From Monilinia fructicola (Eukaryota > Ascomycota > Leotiomycetes > Helotiales > Sclerotiniaceae): 64,000 bases of DNA. Positions within the stretch are counted from its first letter, which is position 1, and every line of letters starts with the position of its first letter. The stretch is from positions 422,501 to 486,500 of the forward strand of contig VICG01000001.1 in the NCBI GenBank assembly GCA_008692225.1. Direction: 5' to 3'. The translations under genes and the position numbers were made by a program. Below the pieces are notes generated by a model that saw only the letters and a program-made list of their open reading frames with translations, made no database searches and was not told where the DNA came from. Shown here piece by piece: positions 49,216 through 61,380 of the stretch.

Positions 49216-51138
49216 ATGGAAGAGTCGAAGTATAACGACCCCGAAAAGGGCTACCATGACTCCGGCCGCACTGCTTCTCCCACTGCAGATGCAGCATATG
49301 TCCAAGAGGCAAATGCACCTTGGACGACGAGATTCGTCGATAGCTTCAAGAGAGATCCCAATGCTGTTGTTACGAAAGGAAGCCAGGCGGAAGGTGTTGG
49401 TGGCTTCGATCACCGAGCTGCTGCGGAAGCTACTGCCAACTCGGGTTTGGCTCGAGAATTGAAACCTCGCCATCTGCAGATGATTGCAATTGGAGGTTCT
49501 ATCGGTATGTGATGCGCCTTCTTCAATTCCCAACGGCGAACGCGAATACTAAATATATCATCCAAGGTACTGGTCTCTTCGTCACATCTGGAGCTGCGCT
49601 TTCAGCTGGTGGCCCCGCTTCTTTGATCGTCGCATATGGTATCATCGGTATCATGTTGTTCTGTACCGTCCACGCATTGGGTGAGATGGCCGTCGTTTTC
49701 CCTGTCTCTGGTTCATTCTCCGCCTACTCTACTCGCTTCATCGACCCTGCTTGGGGTTTCGCAATGGGATGGAATTACGCGATTCAATGGCTTGTCGTTC
49801 TACCTCTAGAGATTGTCGCTGCATCAATCACATTATCGTATTGGCCCGGTGCAGCTACTACTAATTCAGCCGCTTGGGTCACGATTTTCTTCGTGGTCAT
49901 TGTTGCCATCAACTTCTTTGGTGTGAAGGGTTATGGAGAAGCTGAGTTTGTCTTCTCAATTATCAAGATCGCTGCCGTCATTGGATTCATTGTCCTCGGT
50001 ATCGTTCTCGACTGCGGAGGACAAGTTGGAGGTGGAGAATACATTGGAGATCGTTATTGGTATCCCAATACCGTTCCAGCCAACTATGCTGGTTATTTGA
50101 ATCCTTCCAACCAAGATTCGAATGGAAGCCCTGTGCCCATCGCATCGGGTGCTTTCCACAACGGCTTCAAGGGTCTTTGCTCTGTATTTGTCACAGCTGC
50201 CTTCTCTTTCGCCGGCACCGAACTTGTCGGTTTGGCTGCAGCTGAAACCGCAAACCCACGTAAAACCCTTCCAACAGCCATCAAGCAAGTTTTCTGGCGT
50301 ATCTGTCTCTTCTACATGGTCGCCTTGACCGTGGTCAGCGTCCTTGTACCATACGGAGACCAAAGACTTTTGGGAAGCGGCTCCACCGATGCCAAAGCTT
50401 CTCCATTCGTCATCGCAATCAACAATGCCGGAATCAAGGTTCTTCCTTCCATCATGAACGTTGTTATTCTTATTGCTGTTCTCTCAGTCGGAAACTCTTC
50501 CATCTACGGTTCATCTCGTACACTTGCTGCACTCGCGGAACAAGGGCAAGCTCCAAGAATCTTCGCTTACATCGATCGTAAAGGTCGTCCGCTCGTTGCC
50601 ATCATCTTTGCCTCGATCATCGGTCTCCTCTGCTACGTCGTAGCTGGTGGCCAAGCAACCGCCAACACGGCACTTGGTTGGCTCTACTCTCTTTCCGGTC
50701 TCTCCTCCCTCTTCACATGGGGATCCATCTGTCTTGCACACATCAGATTCCGCGCTGGTTGGAAGGCCCAAGGTCACTCTCTCGATGAACTCGCATTCAA
50801 GTCTCAAGTCGGAGTCATCGGTTCCTGGGTCGGTCTTACTCTCAACGTTCTTGTCTTGATTGCTCAATTCTGGACCGCTATCTGGCCCATTGGTTATTCA
50901 GAGTTGAGCGCCAGCGGAGTCGCGGAAAGTTTCTTCCTCGCATATCTTGCGGCTCCCGTTGTCTTGATGTTTTATATTCCATACAAGCTCTATTACAAAA
51001 ACTCCATTCATGAAGGCATCCGACATGGACCTGGTTTCTGGAAAGAGAGATTTAGATACTCCAGCATTGATTGAGCAGGATCGTGTAGAGAGAGCTTCCT
51101 GGCCCGCGTGGAAGAGAGTTTACAAGACTCTGTGCTAA
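49216..51138 (+). CDS. Amino-acid permease (YAT/AAT family), frameshifted near the C-terminus
   Basis: About 619 residues after allowing for one indel. Plasma-membrane proton/amino-acid symporter of the fungal amino-acid-polyamine-organocation superfamily with ~12 membrane spans. Exons 49216-49504 and 49567-51138; the 62-bp intron splits the signature IAIGGSIG-TGLFVTSG. An ~95-residue hydrophilic N-terminus (MEESKYNDPEKGYHDSG) is followed by spans such as PASLIVAYGIIGIMLFC and HALGEMAVVFPVSGSFSAY. One extra A in the run 50997-51001 would end translation at 51074 with an atypical tail; without it the frame continues through FMKASDMDLVSGKRDLD to ASWPAWKRVYKTLC, the usual permease end with a terminal Cys that is palmitoylated in yeast relatives. 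Broad or specific uptake cannot be told. Confidence 0.88.
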
Positions 51139-53463
51139 TTCGCACATCAAAAGGACGGAAGGCGTTTGGGTTGCTTATTCTTATGATCTTATGTATCATA
51201 TCTATTCCATGTTTAATGATTGTTGTACTTCAGTGTCTTGGAATACAGATGGGAAAGGAAAAGTATCCATGTTGCTGGGTGGTATGGCATGGAATGGGTT
51301 ATAACATTGTCATCAGTCAATATCGGGAACTGTAACACGCAAGAGTTTAGATATAGATAAAAGGATATATCATAATTCACTAGACCCACCATCTTTGGCA
51401 TTCTTGTTTTTGATTTGTGAATCTCCAATTTCAACTCGTGATGTCTCTCTTTACACGGAATCGGGCATCAAACAAGATGTTTGATCCATGGATAATCATG
51501 GTGGTCTGAAACAATGATATCGACGTGATGTCAGGTCTTTCAGATACACACCACACATCTCAAACCGACCATGAAAATCAGCCCCCCAAAAACTCAAATC
51601 TACCCCCATCCCGAGTCTTGCTATCCGATTGCTTGTGCTAGTGCTAGACTGTAGCTAAAGCTAGAGCTAGAGCTAGGTCCACAGCCGGACGTGAAGCTAG
51701 CGGTATGTTATTGGGTGTGATGTCACGAGGGGGGCGAGCGTGGGCTAATCGCTGTCGCGCCCGGTGCGCATTACTCAGGTGCCGTTCGCGACGCATGATT
51801 TGCATCTTGTGATTTAGTTGGGTGCTTGGTCATTGTCATTGTTGTTGTGGGTGCTTTGTTGCGTGTCTGGGGAGGGGTACCTGAGGGCGCATGTGGAGCG
51901 CTTCCAAGTTATTTCTTGTGGGGTTTCGATTCGATCCTGGGTTTTTGTCGTTTGCGCGTAAAGAATGCGGGATGAGGGGCTGGAATATGATCAATGACAG
52001 TCCTGATGATTGAGCTTGTTGGGCGGACGATTGGTAGTGTTAATATGAGCTACATGTGATTGTATCTTCTCGAATTCTAGATTCTAATGCCGTTCCACAT
52101 GCCGCATTGGTTTAATATCTCTTCATCATTACACATCACCCAAGAGTCCGCTAAGTTTTCAACGTCATGTCCAGTGACAACCACCAGATTCCCATTCGTT
52201 GCATACCTGGATAAGATTTCCAGGTATATATCGCGCTCCCCCGCAGCATCTGAGGAGATCGGACAGTCTTCGCAGTATTAAACCACTGATACTGACTGCA
52301 TCACCCCAAGTCCCGCCAGTTTCACACACGACACCCCGTGCTCCTCTCGAAAAGCTTCTGGTCCGTTGCATACTGGTCAAAGCATCTTACCATGGACACC
52401 CTCTATCCTCCCTATATGCACACGATTCTCCACATCCCTCCTTCTCGCACCCCCAAGTATCGAATCTCTTGAAACGGCAGACTCGGCGCTTTGCTCTCAA
52501 CGTCACAGTATGTGGTTCATCCAAACAGACCGGATCATACGAACTCCGTCCCCTCGAGCTCTCCAGCATCTCCGTTCTACGCCATACCCTGGATACCTTC
52601 ATCCCGTTCCCCATTCCGCATTCTGTCAACTACAAAGCCGGGCGGTCTACATCGTATCTCGTGACTGGACACTTACTGTCACTCGGGAAAGCTGTCGTGG
52701 CGTGTGATGCAACGCTGGAAAAGATTCAAGTGTATATATATATTCTTTATATACGCACCGTACGTACACTTTCATCCCATTCGCGACGTGAGTTTAGCTA
52801 AGATGCCTATAGCGTATTGTTCAATGACATCTACGTGGCCGTGCTTCTATAGGGTTATCCATCTATACTGCGCCCCTCCCCACCCTGCTTAGCGTATTCC
52901 CGCCTAGATTATATATCTTTTCCACAGAATGGGATGTCTAGTCATGCGGCCTGTTGTAGATATGCTATCCTACAAGTACGCATTTCCGATGATTGGATTT
53001 CGAGGAATGGAATGCGGGAGGTTGATTGGAGATGATGAAGGATGGAAGGGGTAAAGGATGGATGTTGAGATGGACTGGGGGTCTTCTGATGGGAGATGGC
53101 CGTGGAGAAGGGCTTGAAAAAGAAGGTTGAGGATTTTATTTGCGCCCTCTGTACTCGAGTACGTATAAGTATGCTACTTGCGATACCCTCTTTCAATTGA
53201 GAAAGCTTATTTACTGTTGGCATTAAAGGAGGGTGGCAGCATGTGAGACTTGGATGTATTTGGCTTTCATCGGGAGTTAGTATTTCATAGCTAATGGATA
53301 CGTCGCTTGAAAATTCCATACAATTATACGAATTTTCACTCATCCATCCATCCATCCATCCATCCATCCATCCTCATACATCTCATCATCTCCGCCCAAT
53401 CAAAACCCCACTGGCATTCTCTCCAATTCTCCTCCCCATCCACAACCCCCCCGCACCCCAATC
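51139..53463. other. Intergenic, ~2.3 kb
   Basis: Contains an AGCTAGAG run (51655-51676) and CATC x9 at 53336-53371. Several open frames at 52087-52892 overlap each other with no recognised features and are not called. Confidence 0.4.
53336..53371. repeat. CATC microsatellite
   Basis: About nine perfect copies of a 4-bp unit, 3' of the secreted-protein gene. Confidence 0.85.
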
Positions 53464-54649
53464 TCAAGTATGACCCACCAACCCCTCCTTCGGCGCCCCA
53501 TCTGGGTTCGTATCCGCGCCCTCAAACCCCAGCGCCGTATTCCACGCATCCGCTGTCGACACGTCCTTCGTCCCTAACGCACTAATCTTAGCTTTCGCCT
53601 GCGCACACGCCGTCTTCGCTGCCTCATTCGCATTGCACACATTGGTCAATTGATCACAGATGCGATTCGTGATGATATTCGGATTCAACGCCTCTTGCTG
53701 TCCCTTGTTGACCAAGGGATCGATGGCTTGGAATGTGAATTCCGTGTCTTTGCGCCCGTCGAGTCCGGCCTCGAATTTCATGGTCGGTACGCAGAGGCCG
53801 AAGTCGAGGCCGCTGATGGAGCTGGTGCTGCTGGAGGTGGAATTTGAGGTGGCGGGGGAGGGCGGGGGTGAGGGTGAGGTGGTGGCTGATGTGGTCGCTT
53901 CGGCTGGGGATGTTGCTGCTTTGGTGACGGTGACGAGGGTGGTACCTCCACAGATAGCTGGACTTGAAGCCGTCGCAACGGCGGCAGCTACAGCAGTACT
54001 CGAAGCATCCTCGCCAGCAGAGCCAGCAGTAGCTTTTGAAGACCCCACCGCCGATGCAGAACCCGACGGCGTCCCCTTGTTCCCCGCCGCATCGGTCGTG
54101 GTAAAATTCGAAAACCCCTGCGCGACCATCACATCCGCGACACTCAGACCATCAGCCTCGAATGGCGTCGCAACACTCGTCTTACTATTTGCATTTTCCT
54201 CGTCGCTCCCCCCAACGGCCGGATCAACCAGGGGCACCACGCCGCGCAGCGCAGCGGTGGTAGGGAGCGCCGGATCGGAACAGATATTCGGGACGGAAAC
54301 GACAAAGGGGTTGAAGTTTTGCTCTGCGGCTACGAGGCCCCGGGCTGCCGATACGACGGCGGAGGCATTGCCGAGTTGGGCGACGATGGCGTCGGCTTGG
54401 GTTAGTTTTCCGCAGGGGTTCGCGGCGGCGAGGAGGAATTGGATGGAGTTCCCTCCGAGGGTTGCGGCGGCACCGGGGGACCCAAAGTTACTCAAGGCGG
54501 TGATAGCAGCGATAGCTCCGTTTCCTTGTTCTTGGCCGAAGCTGGAGGAGGTTGTTAGTTGGGGAATGGCTTGTTGGTGTCTGGGAGAGAGCATACCGTG
54601 CATTTACTAGGGTTGTTGAGACAATGATGAGAAGAGTTTTGGAGAACAT
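53464..54649 (-). CDS. Secreted low-complexity protein of unknown function
   Basis: A 376-residue protein, exons 54597-54649 and 53464-54541, with a 55-bp intron right after the signal-peptide coding region. The N-terminus MFSKTLLIIVSTTLVNA is a clear signal peptide, with mature protein starting near RFGQEQGN. The first ~150 residues look folded (NPCGKLTQADAIVAQLGNAS), the centre is Ala/Ser/Thr/Pro-rich and probably O-glycosylated, and the last ~110 residues carry paired Cys (ICDQLTNVC, TACAQAK). There is no C-terminal hydrophobic GPI signal. Similar fungal proteins are annotated only as hypothetical secreted or cell-wall proteins. An effector or wall role is possible but unproven. An open frame in antisense across the same span is a by-product of GC-rich codons. 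Confidence 0.75.
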
Positions 54650-56650
54650 TTTGAGTCGATTTACTTTATTATTACTGAGAGAGATAATAACGGTGATACC
54701 AGTGTTCAAACGAGATAGAAGAAGATTGAAGATTTAAACTAAAGGTAAAAGATTGGACCGGCCTAATGTAAAAGATTCATATAATGAGTGTACAGAACAG
54801 AACACAGCAAAGAATGAAGTAGTTCACAGAACTAAATGAACGAAAAGACGGTCAAACTGTAGACCGGCAGAGCAAGATCAAGATGCAGATGATGACGATG
54901 ATGAGATGATGAGAGAAAAAGACACAACGAAAGAGAACATCCCCTACTTATAAAAAACTCAGAATTCAAACCTTGACTCCATGAACTATTGAGATTACAT
55001 TTCGAAGATACAAGCACTCCATGCTAGTCGAAGATCATACTACGAAGCGGTTAAGCATACAAAATGGTCATACACCATACCAATGGTACATCACACATCC
55101 ATACCACAGATAAGTCGACAACCCCAAGCAGAAGCAGGAGTGCAGACGAAAAAACCAGGCCTGACACAAATATCAGATGAAAGAACCTAGTTCCAACACT
55201 GACAGGACGACAAGACGACAAGATGACAGGATGACAGCCAGCTAAATTTTCTTCCCTCAAAGTCCCAGCAACGACCTCTCTCATCGATCCAGCCATGGAG
55301 AGAAAACCACAACGCTCCACTTCAGAAGAGAATCAGAGACATATTTGAATCGCTCCAAACATCAGATGAAAGCCATCGCGTCTCATGATTCTTATCCCAA
55401 ACCCTCTATGCATCCATTACCATTCTCCCAGCAGCCAGCAGCTTACCCCTTCCTATGAAATCCCCAAACACATACAAACCGCATCGATATGTCAACCCCC
55501 CTCCCCACAAAAGCCCATCTAAAAAAACGGCCACCATAGAAATCGCCCAAAACCCCAAAATATCAAAATACCCAAAAAAAAACAAAAAAAAAAAAAAAAA
55601 AACACCACGACCACAACGTTAACCACAATCACAACCCCAAATTCCCAAATTCCCACACTCCATCTTTTCTTCTTTTTTCCAAAAAAAAAAGAAAAAAAAT
55701 GAACATCCATCCCCCCAAAGCGAAAGCCAATCCCAGACTCATAATCACAACCCCACACAGCCCCCCCAACACAACACAACATACAGTACCACAACCCGAC
55801 ACAAAAGTTGAGACACGCAAGGTTTAAGCTGAGGCAGGGGTTGACGTGAAGAGGGAGGGCAACATTACTGTACTGTCCTCTGTCCTCTGTCCTCTGCACG
55901 GAGAGTTCTAACCTTCGCTTAGCGAGATCTTGTAACCTTAACCTTGACCTTGGAACCTGATAAGAGTCAAGACTATCAGACAGACTCACAAGTTAGGTTA
56001 CACGTGCGTGCTTCACTCTGTTGCATGTTCTTTGCCGTAGCTTGTAACTTTACTTGATGCTTTTGCTTTGCTTTATTTGCTTTACTCTACTTTACTTAAC
56101 ATCGCTTTACCGAACATTTTATTCTGCCGTTTCGCTGGCTGGCTGGCTGGCCTTACGATTTTGTAGGTGTGAAGGTTTTTGGGGGTGGGATTTAATTTTG
56201 ACTTTGATTTTGATTTCGATTGTGATCACAGGGGGAAAGAAGGAGAGGGAAGGCTGGATTGAGGTTATTATTACATTTTGTTACCATGACACGAGGAGAA
56301 GATTAGGTGGTTGGATTGATACTGTATCCATATAGTTAACGGGGTTCTTTGTACCGATAATTCATTCCTTTTGATTGAAAACTAGCTTTGGCCATGGATT
56401 ATAAATCAGATGTTTAGGTGACGAGAAGGGTAACGAGAAGGGCAAAAAGAAGGGAAGGGAGGTATTGGATTTGATTAGCCGATTTGAGATTCATAGCGAT
56501 ATGGATGATGATACAAGGGAAAACAGTGTTTCTGTCTGGTATTTTCATCGTCTGCGATACGACGCAAATCAATTCAAATACAAGAATTCATCAAAACAAG
56601 ATCGCGAATAAGATCCAATCTCGCAAACACCCATGGCACGATCAGATCGA
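54650..56650. other. Intergenic, ~2.0 kb
   Basis: Contains poly-A/AC tracts (55575-55605, 55680-55700), CTCTGTC runs near 55877 and TTTACTT/CTGGCTGG runs near 56080-56150. It includes the promoter of the secreted-protein gene and the 3' flank of the P450 gene. No credible gene. Confidence 0.45.
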
Positions 56651-58530
56651 TCAAGTATGCAACCTCCTCTCAATCCTCGCCGGCATCCCATCCGCAGGTT
56701 TTGCACTTGCGATCAATTCCTGATACGCACGATCTCCTACCATCACGTTAGCATCTCCTCATCATTCCACCTTGGCAACAGCACTCACCAAACATCCCGC
56801 GGGTCCCATGAAGCGTCCCACCAGGTTCTTTGCGCCCGAGTTTTCGATCCCAGGTCTCGTAGTCTGATTTGATGTTGAATTCGCGCAACGTCATGGCCAT
56901 GATGATTTTCATCTCGAGGAGGGCAAGTTCTTGGCCGATGCAATCGCGGGTTCCCTTTTCGAAGGGTCGCCAGGCGTTCTTGGGGATGTCCTGAAAGTTG
57001 TCGGGGGCGGGCATGAAGCGTTCGGGGATGAATTCATAGGGCGAGGGAAAGAGATCTTCGCGGTGATGGATGGTGTGGACGCAGACCATGACCATGAAGC
57101 CCTGCGTGGGGTATTGTCGTCCTTCGTAGTTGAGGATGAGATCATCACCGTGTCGTGCCGTGTCTGCGGGTGGGTATCTCCGGAGGGTTTCCTTGATGCA
57201 GCTATAGACATACGGTAACTGATTCACGATACTGGGGTTTTCTTTGATCATGTCTCCAGTCCTTGAAGTGTCTTCCCCAAATACTCTGTCCAGCTCGTCA
57301 CGTGCTTTAGCCAAACACCTAGGATTCTGGCCTAGGAGATGATACATGTACGCGATGGTACTTGAAGTGGTATCATGGCCTGCGAAAAGAAATGTTTTCA
57401 TCTGGTCAATCGATACTTGCTTGAATGTTTGATCCAACCCTCGATCACTCAACGCAACATTATCCTCTTCTTGTTGAAGGATATATTCGTCAAGAGCAAC
57501 ATCAATGACCGGCTTTCTCCTATCCTTCGAGGCATTGCCACTCTTCTCCGCAAAGCGAGCATCCAGGACCTTATCAAGATAACCATCCATCTTCCACTGA
57601 TAATACTTCCGCATGAGCGGACCCAACGGATTGAAGTTCACCAACGGATTTGTCGCCACAATCTTCGGCGTCCAAGAAATGGATTTCCGAAAATATTCCA
57701 CCAGTTCATTTTCCATCGTCTGCGACTTCAAACTAATATCCAAAACCACATGACCCATGATATCAATCGTAGCAAACGCCGCCGCCTCCTCAATCGGATG
57801 CACTTCCCCCGAGTCCGCCAGCCTGCCTAGAACCTGGCGGAAAATCTCGGCCTCGTCCACCACACTTGGGATGAGCGTTGTTAGATGGGCGAGAGCAAAC
57901 CCAGGATTGAACAACGCTCGATTTTTCTTCCACTCCAGACCTCCCGTGAGGAGAAGACTTCTCTTCCCCGTGATATGCCCAACATATTGTCCGGTCACGA
58001 CTGATTTGGGGAGTGAATGGCTCTGCGTGCATTGTGCCGCGAGATTCTATCGCACGTTATTTACAGATGTTCTGCGAATCCATCCACGGCACCGAGAATT
58101 GCAAGCAAAGAGTACACATACCGGATCGCAAATGATGATTTGTCTCCATGGAAAGAACGGCCAGTTGTCCAGAATAAACATATCCTTCAATTGGTACTTG
58201 TCGTATATCATCGTCATAATCCCATGAGGATGCGCAGTCATGGGCGCATGAGCATATTGCTCACCCATCGACTTCAGCGTACCCAACACGATACTCAAAG
58301 GAGGGCAAGGTATTCCAGCAGCCTGGAAAGTTGATCAACACGTGAAAGATGGACGGGAGATGGATCCTTACATATTCTCTATACGATTGTCTGTATCGAA
58401 CAAAGCGCACGACCCAAGCAATGGAGATGACAAGCACAACCGTCGTAGTCAACGCGGTGAACTTATCGAAAGACAAACGGATGGCATCCCAGCCCTTCCC
58501 AACGGAAGATGATGCTGGTAGAGCTTCCAT
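56651..58530 (-). CDS. Cytochrome P450 monooxygenase
   Basis: A 567-residue ER-bound P450. Exons 58372-58530, 58122-58322, 56789-58046 and 56651-56736; introns 49, 75 and 52 bp, all GT-AG, with phases that close exactly. The N-terminal anchor is near LTTTVVLVISIAWVVRFV. Hallmarks: I-helix FAGHDTTSS, ExxR in CIKETLRRYPP, the meander PERFMPAPDNFQD and the heme-Cys loop PFEKGTRDCIGQELA. The last exon adds GDRAYQELIASAKPADGM and a short tail. The start at 58530 precedes the anchor directly. The family number and substrate cannot be read from sequence alone; no other biosynthetic genes flank it. Intact. Confidence 0.9.
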
Positions 58531-58940
58531 TCTGTGGAATGTCGGAGCGTAAAAGTTTTCGGGAAGGCGAAAGGCGAAGGGTGCGAACGGATGAATGACA
58601 ATGCAGCTGCAGCGGCCGTGTCACCTGGAGAAGTTTTGATGCTTAGCCTTATTGTCATACCTTGATGAGTAACACATTGTCCTCCCGCGACCAACAAGAA
58701 TGAATGAATATAATTGAATCACTGGTAAGATAAATACATGCACTATACAAATCCTTTTGGGTTCCTCGACCGAATCTCGACAAGAATAAGTTTGATTCCG
58801 CACCCACCACCCACATAATTACCGTACGTACGTCCGTCCGGTGCTTAATAAGGCCATAAGTTTAGGTGGGACCAGGGGTAACTTCATCCGCCAAGATAAT
58901 GGATTTAAAGAATCTCCAGCTACCTAGGTACCTTAAGCGG
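58531..58940. other. P450 promoter region
   Basis: About 400 bp upstream of the P450 start, with an ACGTACGTCCGTCCG run near 58822-58840 and a TACCTAGGTA palindrome at 58921-58930. No gene. Confidence 0.5.
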
Positions 58941-61380
58941 GTTCTAAAAGAGGCATACGTAAATATATAACTTATAATTGTTTAATAAAACCTTTATATA
59001 ATTTTATATAATTTTATATAATTTTATATAATTTTATATAATTTATATAATTTATAGCTATAATAGATTTAATATTTTAATATTTATTATAAAAAACTTA
59101 TATTTTAAAAGTTAGTTTTAAATAAATAATAGCGTAATAAAATTTATAAATATAGGAAAAGTATAATAAAAATAATAATTTATAATAATATTAAAAAATT
59201 TATTAAATATTATAGCGAGGTCTAAGATATTATATTATATAATAAAATAAAAGCTAAATTTTATATTTTAGATTTTAAAATTTAAATACCTTTAATAGAA
59301 AACGTAGATCGTAATAAAAGTTGATCTTTATTAAAATTAACTAATGCTTATTTATAGCTATATTATTTAAATCGCTTTTATAAGTAGTATTAGTTACGTT
59401 TAAGTCGCCTACCCTACTTCTCGCCACCCCCCTCCATTTGGCCAGCATTTCACACTAAAAACGGCCATTTTAACGTATTTATAACTCTACGAAAAATAAA
59501 TATATATTTTTTGAATTTTAATTAGAGCTTCTATATATAATTATTAATAGATTTTGAAAATCTTAAATTTTTGTGATTTTTTTATAAAAAGTTATAAAAG
59601 ATTATAGAAAATTAAAATTCTAATTTTCGATTTGTATGTAAATCCTATACAAAATCAAAATCTTTAAAAAAAGTTATATTTATTTAATAAGAATAGCTAA
59701 AAATAATCTAAAATTTTTTCAAGAATCTTAAAGCTAACTTAAATTGAATATATTATTTTGATAATATACTATTATTTATAATAAATGTTTAATATAGATT
59801 CTTAGATTTTAACGATAAAATTTTAGGTAAAAAATTTCTAATTTCAATTTACTTAACAGTTTTAAATTATTATATATATTTTAAATAGTTTATTTATTAT
59901 ATATTGATTAATAGATTCTATAAAAATTTATAGATTATTTTTAATTATTTTTGTTTAGAAATTATAAATATTTATTTTAAAGTTTTAATTTTGTATATGA
60001 TTTCCATACAAATCCAAAACTAAAAATTCTAATTTTCTATAATCTTTTATTACTCTTTATAAAAAAATCGCAAAAATTTAAGATTTTCAGAATCTATTAA
60101 TAATTATATATAGAAGCTTTAATTGAAATTCAAAAAATATATATTTATTTTTCGTAGAGTTATAAATACGTTAAAATGGCCGTTTTTAGTGTGAAATGCT
60201 GGCCAAATGGAGGGGGTGGTGGCGAGAAGTAGGGTAGGCGACTTATTATTTAAATCGCTTTTATTAATAATATTAGCTACGTTTACAATATTGATTTTAC
60301 TAATATATTAAGGCTATTAGCGATAATAAGACTGACTTCTTCTATAACGATCGTTATAATCTTTATTAATATTTAATATATATTTTTTTAAAAACTTAAT
60401 AATATTTATTTATATTAATATATATTAATATATATTAATATAAAAATTAAAAAGTTAAAATTTTAATTAAAAATATATTTATATAATCGAAATAAGCGAA
60501 TTAACCTTTTTTAAACTTCTTAAACTTCTTAAACTTCTTAAACTTTTTTATATTTTTAATCTTATTTATATAAAGATTAGACATTAAGAAATATATTTAA
60601 ATTTTATAATATAATATATAAAATTTAGCTTTTATTTTCTTATTCTATAGAAGTTAATAGAAAATATAAATCGTAGTAAATTAATCTTTATTAAATTTAT
60701 TTAAATTATTTATTTATAACTATATTAATTATACCGCTTCTATTAATAGCGTTAATTACGCTAGCGATATTACTTTTATTAATATATTAAATATATTAGC
60801 TTTATCGTCGCTAACTCTTTTTATAAGAATCGTTATATATAATAAATATTATATACCTTAAGTATATAATATTCTATTACGCTAAGCGATACTATATATA
60901 AAAGAGATCTTTAAGGCTTTTAAAAATCTTTTCCTTTCTTAACTTTCTTATTTTAATTAACTAACCTCTATTAACTCGTTCTAGTATATAATCGTAATAT
61001 TATAGAATTCTATAAGATTAGTTAGAATATTTATTAAATTATTTAATATTTATAGATTTTATTATACTACTATTCATTTAATACTAATTTCATAATATAA
61101 AATTTTTATAACAAGTACTAAAATCCTAAATCTACAATACCCTAAACTTAAAGTCTTATAAAATTTTATCTAGATTTCGTTAAAGAATTATAAGTTTGAT
61201 ATTTGCGTATACTTCTTTAAAACCCATTGAAATATTTACAGGTAAACTAATAATTAACCTTGGAAATTTTAGATTGTCTATAGTTCTAAATATATCAATA
61301 GAATTCAAGTTATCTACAAATTGTTCATCTATATATTCACACATCTACAAAACGTAAATCTGAAAAACCCTCTTTATTCG
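58941..61380. mobile_element. RIP-degraded repeat block, copy 2, with nested foldback element
   Basis: About 2.4 kb of extreme AT content. It starts like the block at 7441 (…AAAAGAGGCAT). Internally, 59283-59400, 60244-60360 and 60650-60850 are diverged direct copies of one stretch (ATCGCTTTTAT…TTACGTT-like), and 60600-60640 is an inverted copy of 59235-59275. A TTATATAATT 11-mer run lies at 58985-59045. It probably represents a transposon remnant that was later invaded by the foldback element at 59403-60243. No reading frame survives. Boundaries are approximate. Confidence 0.6.
59403..60243. mobile_element. 841-bp foldback element with long TIRs and 42-bp flanking direct repeat
   Basis: The element is almost entirely one inverted repeat. 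Both ends read AGTCGCCTACCCTACTTCTC inward and stay nearly identical for about 110 bp (through CATTTGGCCAGCATTTCACA and AACGGCCATTTTAACG), then remain alignable to about 59690 and 59995. The outer ~100 bp keep normal GC, unlike the surroundings, so this part escaped RIP or arrived later. Direct copies of a 42-bp host sequence flank it: 59361-59402 and 60244-60285, with about four mismatches, both starting TATTATTTAAATCGC and ending ACGTTTA. No protein-coding capacity. Confidence 0.75.

Noticed and set aside
53660..54610. 316-codon antisense frame
   Set aside because: Antisense to the signal-peptide-bearing secreted protein with its intron; lacks introns and recognisable motifs.
53464..58530. 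Secondary-metabolite cluster around the P450
   Set aside because: No synthase, terpene cyclase or NRPS-like gene is nearby; the ABCC transporter is ~10 kb away and separated by a permease.
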